Source of the DNA: Taklimakanibacter sp050251035
GTDB taxonomy: Bacteria; Pseudomonadota; Alphaproteobacteria; Rhizobiales; Aestuariivirgaceae
DNA length: 64,000 bases
Reading direction: 5' to 3'
Assembly (NCBI GenBank): GCA_050251035.1
Contig: JBFWNN010000009.1
Span: forward strand, 44,386 to 108,385
A program made the translations under genes and the position numbers. Of the stretch, positions 17,136 to 25,775 are shown piece after piece. Under the pieces are notes generated by a model that searched no databases, was not told where the DNA came from, and worked only from the letters and a program-made list of their open reading frames with translations. Each line of letters begins with the position of its first letter. The stretch's first letter is position 1.

Positions 17136-17489
17136 TCACCGCGTCAGCTTTTCGTTAGCGAGCTTCTGCAGATAGGCGGGCCAGCGGGTCTTCTCGTCGC
17201 GGCCGAGCTCGCGCAGATAGCCCCAGGTGTAGAGGCCGGTGTCGTGGCGGTCGTCGAAGACGATGCGCAGCGCGTAATGGCCGACCGGCGCCAGGCGCAG
17301 GATGCGCACGTTCTTCTTGCCGGCGACGGTCACTTCCTGACCCGGCCCGTGGCCCTTCACCTCGGCGCTCGGACTTTCGACCCTGAGATATTCGGCCGAC
17401 AGCGCATAGGTCTCGTTCGCGCCGTAGGTGATCTCGAGCAGGCGGCCGTGATCCTTGAGACGGATCTCCTCCGGCGGATCGCTGGTCAT
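17136..17489 (-). CDS. DUF971 / gamma-butyrobetaine-hydroxylase-like N-terminal domain protein
   Basis: 117 residues spanning one DUF971 domain (PEEIRLKDHGRLLEITY at the start; VGHYALRIVFDDRHDTGLYTW in the second half). Such proteins are small cytosolic proteins of uncertain role, in part linked to iron-sulfur or iron handling. The start overlaps the Trm112-like stop by four bases. It is the last gene of the leftward CnoX - LON-domain - Trm112 - DUF971 cluster. Confidence 0.88.
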   Translation of the reverse strand: MTSDPPEEIRLKDHGRLLEITYGANETYALSAEYLRVESPSAEVKGHGPGQEVTVAGKKNVRILRLAPVGHYALRIVFDDRHDTGLYTWGYLRELGRDEKTRWPAYLQKLANEKLTR

Positions 17490-17671
17490 TCGTTCTCGCC
17501 GAGCTCGCGCGCCTCGTCCGCCAGCATGATCGGGATGCCGTCGCGGATCGGATAGGCGAGGCGCGCGGCGCGCGAGATGAGCTCCTGCTTCTCGCGGTCA
17601 TAGTCGAGCCTGGTCTTGGTCACCGGGCACACCAGGATCTCGAGCAGCTTGGGATCGGTGGCGCGGGTCAT
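17486..17671 (-). CDS. Trm112 family (UPF0434) small protein
   Basis: 61 residues beginning MTRATDPKLLEILVCPVTK and continuing to YPIRDGIPIMLADEAR. This is the bacterial YcaR/Trm112-like form, a small scaffold or activator related to the eukaryotic methyltransferase partner Trm112. Only one cysteine is visible, so zinc binding is doubtful. It begins seven bases after the LON-domain gene stop and overlaps the DUF971 gene by ATGA. Confidence 0.93.
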   Translation of the reverse strand: MTRATDPKLLEILVCPVTKTRLDYDREKQELISRAARLAYPIRDGIPIMLADEARELGENE

Positions 17672-17678
17672 CGAAGCC

Positions 17679-18350
17679 TCACTGCAGTCCGGACGTGGGC
17701 CCCGAGCCCTGCCGCGCCAGCGCCATCTCGGTGAGCGCGATCAGCACGTCGGCGCGGGATTTGAGATCCTTGGCCTCGAGCAGCGCCTGCTTGTCGCGCG
17801 GCGCGTGCGGCGCCAGCACCGCCAGCGTGTTGACGAGAGCCTCGGTCGAGGCCGAGCGGACCTGGTCCCAGTCGGCACTCATGTCGTTGGCCGCGAGATA
17901 GTCGCGGAACACCTTGAGCAGCGAGATGCGGTCGACGCCGTCATCGCCCTCGGCCTCGGCAAGGTCGTCGGCAAAGCCCGAGAAATCGGCGTCGACCTCG
18001 CGATAGGGCTTGTCGGTCGAGAACTCGCTCGTCACGGCGAAGCGGCAGATGCCGGAGAGCGTGATCAGGATGCGCCCGTCCGGCGTCTCGGCGAAGGAGG
18101 TGATGCGCCCGGCGCAGCCGACCGGCTTCAAGGCGGGGGCGCCGGCGAGATCGGCATCGTCATGGTCGGGCTGGATCATGCCGATGAGCCGGTCGCCCGA
18201 GAGCGCGTCATCGATCATGGCGAGATAGCGCGGCTCGAAGATGTTGAGCGGCAATTCGGCATGTGGCAGGAGCAGCGCGCCCGGCAGCGGGAACACTTTC
18301 AGCCGGCGCGGCAGATCGGCCGGCGTCCTGTACTGGTCGAGAAAACCCAT
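17679..18350 (-). CDS. LON peptidase N-terminal (substrate-binding) domain protein
   Basis: 223 residues consisting of the LON N-terminal domain alone: FPLPGALLLPHAELPLNIFEPRY near residue 20 and VGCAGRITSF further on. No AAA+ or protease part follows. Stand-alone forms are common in alphaproteobacteria and presumably bind unfolded or tagged protein. It lies just downstream of cnoX, a chaperone-type thioredoxin, so a protein quality-control role is reasonable. ATG 18350 is the start that gives the usual N-terminus. Confidence 0.88.
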   Translation of the reverse strand: MGFLDQYRTPADLPRRLKVFPLPGALLLPHAELPLNIFEPRYLAMIDDALSGDRLIGMIQPDHDDADLAGAPALKPVGCAGRITSFAETPDGRILITLSGICRFAVTSEFSTDKPYREVDADFSGFADDLAEAEGDDGVDRISLLKVFRDYLAANDMSADWDQVRSASTEALVNTLAVLAPHAPRDKQALLEAKDLKSRADVLIALTEMALARQGSGPTSGLQ

Positions 18351-18357
18351 CACGCCA

Positions 18358-19287
18358 TCAAGAGAACAGAATAGAGGACAATTTGCGGCGGCCCTGCAAG
18401 GTGAACTCGTCCTTGGGGCCCCAGGCCTCGAAGAACTTGACGAGCTGCTTCCGCGCCGCCTCCTCGTTCCAGTCGCGCTTGCGCCGGACAATGTGGAGCA
18501 GGTGGTCGAGGGCCTCCTGTTTCTTGCCCGCGGCATTGAGGGCGACGGCCAGATCGAGGCGGGCCTGATGGTCGTCGCCATCGGCCTCGACGGCGCGGGT
18601 GAGCTTGGCGATCTCGCCGTGATCGACCGGAGTCTGAGCGAGCTCGAGCGCCGCCGTGGCGCTCACCACTTCGGGGTCGGAGGCCTTGGCCGGCGGCACC
18701 AAGCTGAGCGTCGCTTTGGCCTGGTCGAGATCGCCCGAGGCGATCTGGCACTTGGCGAGGCCCGCTATGGCGCCCGCATGCTCGCGGTCGACGCCCAGGA
18801 CCTGGGCGAAGATCTGCGCGGCCTCGGCAAGGTTGTTCTGCGCCAGGGCGTCGCGGCCGGCGGTCACTGCCGCCTCGATCTCCTCCGCCATGCTGCCCTG
18901 GCCGCCGAGGCGGTCGATGAACTGCTTGATCTGGCTTTCGGGCAGCGCGCCCATGAAGCCGTCGACCGGCTGGCCGTCGACGAAGGCGAAGACCGCCGGG
19001 ATCGACTGCACGCGCATCTGCGCGGCGAGTTGCTGGTTCTCGTCGACATTGATCTTGACCAAGCGGACCTTGCCGTTGGCCTGGGTCACCTGCTTTTCGA
19101 GCATGGGGCCCAATTGCTTGCAGGGGCCGCACCAGGGGGCCCAGAAATCGACGATCACCGGCACCTTGCGCGAGGTCTCGACCACATCCGCCATGAAGCT
19201 GCGGGTGTCGGAGTCCTTGATCAGGGCGCCGGCGGGCGCGCCGTTTTGGCCATTGGTCTGGGGAACGGCCGGCGAGGAGATAGCCAT
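18358..19287 (-). CDS. cnoX: Thioredoxin-domain co-chaperone CnoX (YbbN family)
   Basis: 309 residues: a thioredoxin domain with the redox site WCGPC at 52-56, followed by a TPR-like helical tail (about 130-300; repeated AEAAQIFAQVLGVD-type segments). CnoX (YbbN) is a holdase that protects proteins from oxidation and hands them to GroEL. Escherichia coli YbbN lacks the full CxxC, but alphaproteobacterial members often keep it, as here. The ATG lies after a short leader with GAAAGGTCG. It leads the leftward cluster with the LON-domain gene. Confidence 0.92.
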   Translation of the reverse strand: MAISSPAVPQTNGQNGAPAGALIKDSDTRSFMADVVETSRKVPVIVDFWAPWCGPCKQLGPMLEKQVTQANGKVRLVKINVDENQQLAAQMRVQSIPAVFAFVDGQPVDGFMGALPESQIKQFIDRLGGQGSMAEEIEAAVTAGRDALAQNNLAEAAQIFAQVLGVDREHAGAIAGLAKCQIASGDLDQAKATLSLVPPAKASDPEVVSATAALELAQTPVDHGEIAKLTRAVEADGDDHQARLDLAVALNAAGKKQEALDHLLHIVRRKRDWNEEAARKQLVKFFEAWGPKDEFTLQGRRKLSSILFS

Positions 19288-19686
19288 GGAACGACCTTTC
19301 GGAAGCGGGATTTTTCACCCCCTAGATGGCGGATCGGTGAAGTGATTGCAACCGCGCCGGTTTTCGCGGCGAAGCGTCCGTCCCCGCGCCCGGTTTCAGG
19401 GAATATCAGGGATTATCAGGGAATTTTCGCGAAAAATGACCGGCTTGAGCAAAATCAAAGAGTTAGCGTTTGGAGCAGGGAATTTCACATAGGCGAGCAG
19501 CGATTTCGTGGGCCCTAAGGGGGCGCCATGCAGTATCCGGGCGACAGCTATTCACCGGTGAACAATTTAGGACTATTCTGCCAGCGCTGATCCCGGGCTG
19601 ATATACGCGCAGAGTCCGACACTGACGTTTCCCAAACCACACGCGGTCGGCCGAGTCAAGAACAAAATGGAAACGTCACGTTGGAC
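19288..19686. other. Gene-free 399-bp stretch with short direct and inverted repeats
   Basis: No convincing gene is seen on either strand. It holds three tandem decamers (TCAGGGAATA, TCAGGGATTA, TCAGGGAATT; 19396-19425) running into the palindrome TTTTCGCGAAAA (19424-19435). A 10-bp inverted repeat, TGACGTTTCC (19623-19632) and GGAAACGTCA (19669-19678), lies further on. The cnoX promoter must lie at the left end. The stretch may be a remnant of an integrated element or an origin-like or regulatory patch. Confidence 0.5.
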
Positions 19687-20193
19687 TCAGGGCTGGTCCA
19701 GCGCCACGATCCGGGGCTCGTGGCCGCAGGAGCGGATGAAGGTCAGGAGGTCGGCCGCGGCGATGGTCGTGGTCGCGTCATTGCCGAGCGGATGATAGTT
19801 GAGGAGGGCCTCGCGCATCATGCGCTCCTCGAGGACGACGGTGATGCGGTTCTCACCGTCGTTGATGAGGCCGAAGGGGGTGACGGAGCCGGGCTCGACG
19901 CCCAAGAGCGCCATGAGCAGATCGGGCTTGCCGAAGGAGAGCCGGCGCGAGCCGATTTTTGCCGGAGCGGCCTTGAGGTCGATGCGGGCGTCCTCCAGGC
20001 AGACGATCAGCCAGACGGCGCCTTTCTCGTCCTTGAGGAAGAGGTTCTTGCAATGGCCGCCGGGGATCTGGCCGCGCAGCGCCTGGGCCTCCTCGACCGT
20101 GAAGACGGGCGGGTGCTCGCGGGTCTCGGTCTTGATGCCGAGGCTTGAGAATCGGGCCATGAGGTCGGCGCGGCTGTGAGGCATTTTCACCAT
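19687..20193 (-). CDS. Prolyl-tRNA editing / YbaK-type aminoacyl-tRNA deacylase (PrdX/ProXp-like)
   Basis: 168 residues of the YbaK/ProX deacylase domain: GGHCKNLFLKDEKG and VEPGSVTPFGLINDGEN are typical. These free-standing editing proteins hydrolyse mischarged tRNA such as Ala-tRNA(Pro). The usual conserved lysine is in HCKNLFLKD. It is a single gene, leftward, upstream of tRNA-Gly and facing the repeat-rich gap. An alternative ATG three codons later is also possible. Confidence 0.9.
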   Translation of the reverse strand: MVKMPHSRADLMARFSSLGIKTETREHPPVFTVEEAQALRGQIPGGHCKNLFLKDEKGAVWLIVCLEDARIDLKAAPAKIGSRRLSFGKPDLLMALLGVEPGSVTPFGLINDGENRITVVLEERMMREALLNYHPLGNDATTTIAAADLLTFIRSCGHEPRIVALDQP

Positions 20194-20297
20194 CGGAAGG
20201 AAGGGGTTACCGGGAAAGCGAGGTTCCTATTGCATTTGGCCGAGCCATAGGCAATAAGACCGGCGCGCCGGACCTCAAGCCCGGCGCCTTACCTAAT

Positions 20298-20372
20298 GCG
20301 GGCGTAGCTCAGGGGTAGAGCACAACCTTGCCAAGGTTGGGGTCGAGGGTTCGAATCCCTTCGCCCGCTCCA
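20298..20372 (+). tRNA. tRNA-Gly (anticodon GCC)
   Basis: The 75-nt cloverleaf has acceptor stem GCGGGCG/CGCCCGC, discriminator T and an encoded CCA (20370-20372). The D-arm starts at TAGCTCAGGGGTAGAGCA. The anticodon stem CAACC/GGTTG holds the loop TTGCCAA, and the T-arm is GAGGGTTCGAATCCCTT. The anticodon GCC reads glycine codons. An IS481-like end begins 12 bases downstream, so the gene borders a disturbed region. Confidence 0.98.
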
Positions 20373-20383
20373 ATATCCCAATT

Positions 20384-20437
20384 GTCCAGCCCGGACACAT
20401 AGGTAACAGAACGTACCTAAGACATGGGTGACAACCT
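20384..20437. mobile_element. IS481-like insertion sequence end (solo remnant)
   Basis: The sequence TGTCCAGCCCGGACACATAG begins at 20384 and leads into two copies of ACATRGGTRACA (20396-20407 and 20423-20434). This repeated ACATGGGTGACA layout is what I associate with the ends of IS481-family elements in rhizobia. No transposase gene or second end is recognisable nearby, so only a remnant is left. Family assignment is from memory of such ends, not from a search. Confidence 0.4.
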
Positions 20438-20898
20438 CGAGCCGAACGGGTTGTCGATGGTTCCGGCGCTTCGTCCTGGAGAACCGCGAGTCGATCTCGG
20501 ACATCATCGCCACGCGGAGGCTGGTCAAAACCGACCTGAGGCGGGCGGTGTGCCTGCGCGCGATGGTCGTCGAGGCGGCGCGGCGGCTGTCGGCCGACGG
20601 ATCCATCTGAATCGCCATGGTCCGAGAGGTCGTGGACGATCTCGATCCGTCCTGTCCGGTCGTCGTCATGTATTCGATGACGACAGTGCAATTCACGGAC
20701 GTCATGCGGCAGGAGTTCAATGCGGCGCTCGAGGCCTGCGCGGCAGCGAGGCCTTTCGCGCGCATCTCCATGGAGATCGTCGGGCCCTCCGCCAGTCTGA
20801 ACGTCTCGGGCCGATCGGTGAGCAGGCCGGATATCGTCGGACGTGCGGACATCGACGGACGCTGGATACAATGGGTGTTCACTTCCGCTCGGGGCTGA
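20428..20898 (+). pseudogene. Decayed ORF of unknown function, interrupted by an in-frame TGA
   Basis: One reading frame on the plus strand keeps strong G/C in third codon positions through the whole stretch, which suggests former coding. It includes RESISDIIATRRLVKTDLRR, then a TGA at 20608-20610, then MVREVVDDLDPSCPVVVMYS and ends WIQWVFTSARG. I do not recognise the family. The left end runs straight out of the IS481-like end, so the 5' part may have been removed by that insertion. Antisense frames here are also open and must be treated as shadows. Confidence 0.4.
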
Positions 20899-20954
20899 GC
20901 TCGCTCGTCATATGAGCGTCGCGTCGAGGCTTGACGTCTTCAGGAGGAGCACGG

Positions 20955-21881
20955 TCATGCTCTATCTCCGGCGGCGAGGGCAGGCGGAAAGTGGCTCATC
21001 CAATGATGCGCAACGTCGCGCCGCCGGGCGATCCAGACGCGGCCGGCCTCGGCGCGCAATCGCTGAAAGAACTGCTCGATCGCCCAGAAACGACCCGGCC
21101 GTCCGCAGATGCGAAGATGCAGGCCGATATTGAGGAGGCGGGCCTGCCCGTTCTCGGCCTCGCGCAGCAGGACGTCCAGCGCGCAATTGAGATAGTCGAG
21201 AAACTCCCGCGGCCCGGCGAAGCCGTTCGGATGATAGAATTTCATGTCGTTCGTATCCAAGGCATAGGGAACGACCAGGATCGGCCGCGGTCCCGCCGCG
21301 ACGTCCCAATAGGGCAGATCGTCGTCCCAGCCATTCGAATCATAGAGGAAGCCGAGCTCGCTCAAGAGGCGGCGGGTGTTCGGGCTCTGCGAGCCGCGGC
21401 ACATGAAGCCCACGGGCTCGACCCCCGTATGCGCCCTGATCGCCCGCCTTGTCCGTTCGATCTCGTCGCGTTCGCTCCCGGCGTCATCGAAGTCCACATG
21501 GGTCTTCCAGCGCCAGCCGTGGACGGCCGGCTCATGGCCGCGATCGATGCAGGCGCGCGCCAATGCCGGCGTTCGCTCCACCGCCCGCCCGCACATGAGG
21601 AATGTCGCGGGGAAGCCGAAGCGATCGAGGGCGTCGAGGAAGCGCGGGAGCCCGGCGCGCGTGCCATAGGCGAAGAGCTCCTCCATGCCGAGATCGCGCC
21701 TGCCGGGCGGCACGACGCTCGTGACCTCGCCAAACCGTTCATTGGCGGGATCGCCATTTTCGACGGTGAATTCAGCGCCTTCTTCGTAGTTGATGTTTAT
21801 GGTCACAGACAAACGCGCGCCATTCGGCCAGACGATGGACGGCTGGTTCAACCCATAACCATGCAGGTCACGGATCCGCAT
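20955..21881 (-). CDS. Polysaccharide-deacetylase-fold hydrolase, PuuE/allantoinase-like
   Basis: 308 residues of the NodB-homology fold. The wording follows the PuuE branch: LHGYGLNQPSIVWPNGARL at the start, NYEEGAEF, AYGTRAGLPRFLDAL, HGWRW and SPNTRRLLSELGFLYDSN. PuuE-type members are metal-independent allantoinases that open a cyclic ureide rather than deacetylate sugars. The real start is ATG 21881, eight bases after the stop of the PotC-like permease gene. It ends a leftward transporter operon whose cargo may therefore be a cyclic amide or ureide. Confidence 0.85.
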   Translation of the reverse strand: MRIRDLHGYGLNQPSIVWPNGARLSVTININYEEGAEFTVENGDPANERFGEVTSVVPPGRRDLGMEELFAYGTRAGLPRFLDALDRFGFPATFLMCGRAVERTPALARACIDRGHEPAVHGWRWKTHVDFDDAGSERDEIERTRRAIRAHTGVEPVGFMCRGSQSPNTRRLLSELGFLYDSNGWDDDLPYWDVAAGPRPILVVPYALDTNDMKFYHPNGFAGPREFLDYLNCALDVLLREAENGQARLLNIGLHLRICGRPGRFWAIEQFFQRLRAEAGRVWIARRRDVAHHWMSHFPPALAAGDRA

Positions 21882-21889
21882 GGCCAGGC

Positions 21890-22693
21890 CTATTGCCGCG
21901 GCCGGCGGACGCTGATCGTCCGGTCGAACACAAGCGCCAGGGCCAGGGTCGCGCCAACGATCACGCCGCAGACGGACGCCACGCGCACATCGAGGTTGGT
22001 TTCCAGGATGATCCAGAGGTGGATGGGAAGAGTCTCGGACCGCGGGTCGGCCAGCATGAGAGACACCGGCACATGATCGAAGGAGGACAGAAAGGCGACG
22101 AGGCCACCCGCCAGGATGCCGCGCTTGATGAGCGGCAGCGTGACATGGATGAGGGTAAAGCCGGAACTCGCGCCGAGGCTCGCCGAGCATTCGAGAAGGC
22201 TGCCGTCCAGCTGCTGCACCGACGCGCCGACCATGCGAATGACGAACGGCGTGCAGATGATCACATGCCCCGCGACCAGCGTCCAGGTCGACAGGGCCAC
22301 GCCCATGGATGAAAACAGCAGCAGCAAGGCCAGCCCGAACGCCATCGTCGGAAGGATGAGCGGCGACATGAACACGGCATCGAGCGCCGCGGCGAGACGC
22401 GAGCGGCTGCGCGCGATGGCGAGTGACGCCAGGGTTCCGCAGACTATGCAGATGAGAGTCGTCGCGGCGGCGACGAGGAAACTTTCCTTGGCGGCGCGCA
22501 GGATCTGCGGAGACGCCGTCCACAGCTCCTCATACCAGCGAACCGAATATTCCCGCGGCGGGAAGCGGAGCGTCATGTCATCGGTGAACGAGGCAATCAC
22601 CACGACCACAGTCGGGGCGACCAGGAGCACCAGACACAGCCAGGCGGCGAACCGAATCAGCCAGTCATATGTCCAATCGCCGAGTTTATTCAT
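21890..22693 (-). CDS. ABC transporter permease, spermidine/putrescine PotC type
   Basis: 267 residues with six predicted membrane segments (first at about 13-35) and the permease EAA-type loop around residue 165 (LECSASLGASSGFTLIHVTLP). It forms the inner-membrane channel with the PotB-like protein encoded upstream, whose stop overlaps this start by eight bases. It belongs to a complete PotDABC-like set at 21.9-25.8 kb. The substrate is unknown. Confidence 0.9.
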   Translation of the reverse strand: MNKLGDWTYDWLIRFAAWLCLVLLVAPTVVVVIASFTDDMTLRFPPREYSVRWYEELWTASPQILRAAKESFLVAAATTLICIVCGTLASLAIARSRSRLAAALDAVFMSPLILPTMAFGLALLLLFSSMGVALSTWTLVAGHVIICTPFVIRMVGASVQQLDGSLLECSASLGASSGFTLIHVTLPLIKRGILAGGLVAFLSSFDHVPVSLMLADPRSETLPIHLWIILETNLDVRVASVCGVIVGATLALALVFDRTISVRRPRQ

Positions 22694-23540
22694 CGATGCC
22701 TCGCATGCGGGAGCGCACGATGCGGTCGACGATGCCCATGATGGCGACGATCGCCACCATGAAGATGATCGACAGAGCGGCGGCGAAGCTCCATTTCTGG
22801 AGGCCGATCGACTGCTGGTAGATCAGGAGCGGCATGTAGATCTGCCGGCCGCCGCCCACCAGCGTATGGGTGACGAAGGCGGTGGCGGCATAGGCGAAGG
22901 AAAGCAGCGCCCCGGCGAGGATTCCGGGCACCGACAGGGGCAGGACCACCTGCATGAAGGTTCGCCACTTGGAGGCGCCCAACGCCCGCGATGCATCGAG
23001 CAGCCGGTCGTCGATGCGCAGCATGCTGTTGATGATGGGCAGAACCATCAGCGGCAGCGTGATCTGCGCGAGGGCGAGGACAAGGCCGCCGCGGCTGTAG
23101 AGCAGATGCAGCGGCGCGTCGATCAAGCCCGCGGCGCGAAGCGAAGAGTTGACGACGCCGTCGCGGCCGAGAATGACGAGCCAGGCGAAGGTGCGCACCA
23201 CCGTGCTGGTCAACAGCGGGAGAAGGATCAGGATGATGAGGAACGACCGGGCGGACGGGCCGGCAGTGCGATAATAGGCCGCGAGCGGGATGGCGAGCAG
23301 GCCCGCGAGGAGCGTCGCCTCGAGAGCAAGGCGCAGGGTGTCGGCCAGGACGATGAGCGAGAAGCTGTCCGCCAGAATGGCCACATAGCTTTGCAGGCTG
23401 ATCGCATCGGCCTGGGCCGCGCCCTGCGGCTGGAAACTCACCCACAGCAGCAGCATGAAGGGGAGGACATAGAATACCGCAAAGAAGGCCGCGAGCGGCC
23501 CGACCCCGAGCAGCGCCTCGGATCTGGAGTTGAGGCTCAT
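22686..23540 (-). CDS. ABC transporter permease, PotB type
   Basis: 284 residues with six membrane segments and the cytoplasmic coupling loop LLDASRALGASKWRTFMQVVLP. It is the partner of the PotC-like permease encoded next. The open frame continues 52 codons upstream, but ATG 23540 gives the usual N-terminal membrane segment (VGPLAAFFAVFYVLPFMLLL) and follows the binding-protein gene by 58 bases. Confidence 0.9.
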   Translation of the reverse strand: MSLNSRSEALLGVGPLAAFFAVFYVLPFMLLLWVSFQPQGAAQADAISLQSYVAILADSFSLIVLADTLRLALEATLLAGLLAIPLAAYYRTAGPSARSFLIILILLPLLTSTVVRTFAWLVILGRDGVVNSSLRAAGLIDAPLHLLYSRGGLVLALAQITLPLMVLPIINSMLRIDDRLLDASRALGASKWRTFMQVVLPLSVPGILAGALLSFAYAATAFVTHTLVGGGRQIYMPLLIYQQSIGLQKWSFAAALSIIFMVAIVAIMGIVDRIVRSRMRGIDE

Positions 23541-23598
23541 CGCGGTCCGTCCCCGGCCTGCCAGGCCGCGTGGACGGACCGATGGGCGGCGAAACGCC

Positions 23599-24639
23599 TC
23601 ACATCTTGATCTCGCGGTTGAAGCGGTCGACCCAGTCGGGCCGCTTGTCGACGAAGCTTGCCCAATCGAGGAAGCGCCCCTGGGCGAGAAGGTCATGAAC
23701 GTCGCTCGCCAACAGGGCGTTCTGGCCGGTCAGCTTCACTTTCGAATGCGTCGGGATGATCACATAGGGATCGGCCTCGAAAGCGGTCTGCGTCTTCTGG
23801 TCGAATATCGTGTTCAACAGGGCATTCGCCGCCGCGCGGTTCTTCGAGTTGGCGATCATGCAGATGGTGATCGTTTGCAGCTGCAGCCCTTCCTTGGGCT
23901 TGGCGAACGCAATATCCACGCCACGCGCGCGCAAGGCGGCGACATTGTTGAAATACTGGGGCGCCAGATCGATCTGGCCCTGCTGGAACATCGTCGCGAG
24001 CGCTCCCGGCGATGGGGCAATGGCGCCCAATTGCGGAAGCAGATCGCGATAGGCGGCAAAACCCGGCTCGACGTCGGTCTCACTGCCACCGCGCATCTTG
24101 GCCACTTCGATAAGGAAGGTCGTGCCCAATGTCGAAGCGGGCCCGACGATTCCGACGCGGCCCTTGAACTCGGGCTTCCACAGATCCTCCCAGGAGGTCG
24201 GAGCCGGTGAAACCGTGGTCGGATTATAGGCGATGCCGACGGCGCTCAGCGCCATCGCCGGGCCATGTCCGCTGGCGTTGCGCAGCTGCTCGGGGACATC
24301 GGCGAGGATCGGGAAGTCCGCGGCGGAAAACTTGTCGACCAGCTTGTCGCGCACCACCGTGATCAGCGGGCCGTCGTCGAACAGGCTCGCGTCGAAGGGC
24401 GGGGCCGCTTGCGACGCCTTCACCTTGCCGATGAGATCCGTATTCAGCATGGGCGTGAAAACGACCGTTCCGCCACTCGCTTGCTCATAAGCGGGACCGA
24501 CGATCTTCTTGAAGGCCTCGTCTATGCTTCCCGGATAGGTGACGAAATAAACTTCTTTCGCTTGTGCCGCTGCTGGCATGCCAGCGAGCACGGCTCCTGC
24601 GGCGCCCAACTTCAGGGCTTGGCGGCGTGTGATGGTCAT
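23599..24639 (-). CDS. ABC transporter substrate-binding protein, PotD-like
   Basis: 346 residues with a twin-arginine-like export signal (RRQALKLGAAGAVLAG, cleavage after AQA) and a type II periplasmic binding fold: VYFVTYPGSIDEAFKKIV near the mature start, GIAYNPTTVSPAPTSWEDLW in the middle. These are typical of polyamine/iron-type binding proteins. ATG 24639 has GGGAGGACC upstream; the longer frame is not needed. It is encoded between the ATPase and permease genes and delivers cargo to them. Confidence 0.92.
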   Translation of the reverse strand: MTITRRQALKLGAAGAVLAGMPAAAQAKEVYFVTYPGSIDEAFKKIVGPAYEQASGGTVVFTPMLNTDLIGKVKASQAAPPFDASLFDDGPLITVVRDKLVDKFSAADFPILADVPEQLRNASGHGPAMALSAVGIAYNPTTVSPAPTSWEDLWKPEFKGRVGIVGPASTLGTTFLIEVAKMRGGSETDVEPGFAAYRDLLPQLGAIAPSPGALATMFQQGQIDLAPQYFNNVAALRARGVDIAFAKPKEGLQLQTITICMIANSKNRAAANALLNTIFDQKTQTAFEADPYVIIPTHSKVKLTGQNALLASDVHDLLAQGRFLDWASFVDKRPDWVDRFNREIKM

Positions 24640-24665
24640 TAACGGTCCTCCCTCGTTTGATGCCT

Positions 24666-25775
24666 TCACTGCTTGTCGATATCTTGTGCCGCAAACACGC
24701 GGCACGCGGCCGGGTCGTCGATCTCCAGATCGGCATGGTCGCCTGGTCTCAGGTCATTGGCGCCCATGCGGTGGCGCAAAGCGACCTTGAGGGCTGTCCC
24801 GCAGCTCGATTCCAGCTCGACCACGTCGGTCGGTCCCAACGGCACGACATGCTTGATCCGCGCCGGGATGGTCGCTGCGGCAGGCCCGGCGGCAACGGCG
24901 AGGCTCTCCGGCCGCACCGAGACGAGCACCCGGGCGTCATGCGCCAGATCCGGCCGCGATGCGACGGGCAGGCGCGCTCCGCAATCAAGCTCGACGACGG
25001 CGGTCGGCCGGCCGCTGGTTTCGATACGTCCCGGCAACAGGTTCGCCTGGCCGAGAAAGCGATTCACGAAGAGCGTCTCCGGGGAGTCATAGAGAGCCGT
25101 CGCGGTTCCGATCTGCTCGACCTTGCCATCGCGCAGGACGACGATCCGGTCGGCCATCGACAGGGCTTCCTCCTGATCGTGGGTGACGAGGATCGACGTG
25201 ACGCCGTAGTTCTTGAGCAGATTCTTCACCTCGATCTGCATGTCGAGCCGAAGGCCGCGATCGAGGGCCGAAAAGGGTTCGTCCAGCAGCATGATGCGCG
25301 GCTTCACCGCCAGGGCCCGCGCCAGCGCCACGCGCTGCTGCTGCCCGCCGGACAGCTCGATGGGATAGCGCCCGGCGAAGTTCTGCATCTTGACGAGAGC
25401 GAGCATCTCGCTCACGCGCGCTTCGACCGCCGCGCCCGACACGTGACGGGCGCGCAGGCCGTAACCGACATTGCGCGCCACGGTCATATGCGGGAAGAGC
25501 GCGTAGTTCTGGAAAACGATGCCGACATTGCGGTCGGCCGGCGATTGCCGCACGATGTCCTCATCGCCCACGATCACACCGCCGACCGTGGGCGAGATGA
25601 AGCCGGCGATGATCTTGAGAAGGGTCGTCTTGCCGCAACCGCTGGGACCGAGGAGCGCGATCAGCTCGCCCGGCTCGATGGTCAATGCGATGTTCGACAG
25701 CGCCACGATCGGTCCGTAGGAGTGACTGATGCCCCGGAGCTCGATGCGATGCCCTCGATCATCGCGGGAGCTCAT
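24666..25775 (-). CDS. ABC transporter ATP-binding protein, PotA type
   Basis: 369 residues: Walker A GPSGCGKTT (43-51), Q-loop VFQNYALFPHM, signature LSGGQQQR, Walker B IMLLDEP, H-loop THDQEEA and a C-terminal TOBE domain (about 290-360). It energises the PotB/PotC-like channel. ATG 25775 overlaps the stop of the amidohydrolase gene by four bases (ATGA), so the hydrolase and importer are translationally linked. Confidence 0.95.
   Translation of the reverse strand: MSSRDDRGHRIELRGISHSYGPIVALSNIALTIEPGELIALLGPSGCGKTTLLKIIAGFISPTVGGVIVGDEDIVRQSPADRNVGIVFQNYALFPHMTVARNVGYGLRARHVSGAAVEARVSEMLALVKMQNFAGRYPIELSGGQQQRVALARALAVKPRIMLLDEPFSALDRGLRLDMQIEVKNLLKNYGVTSILVTHDQEEALSMADRIVVLRDGKVEQIGTATALYDSPETLFVNRFLGQANLLPGRIETSGRPTAVVELDCGARLPVASRPDLAHDARVLVSVRPESLAVAAGPAAATIPARIKHVVPLGPTDVVELESSCGTALKVALRHRMGANDLRPGDHADLEIDDPAACRVFAAQDIDKQ

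Noticed and set aside
20289..20882. A 197-codon minus-strand ORF beginning in the scar and reading through tRNA-Gly (RRDSNPRPQPWQGCALPLSY at its end)
   Set aside because: The RRDSNPRP string is the well-known artefact of translating the antisense of a tRNA gene. No ribosome site or family supports the ORF.
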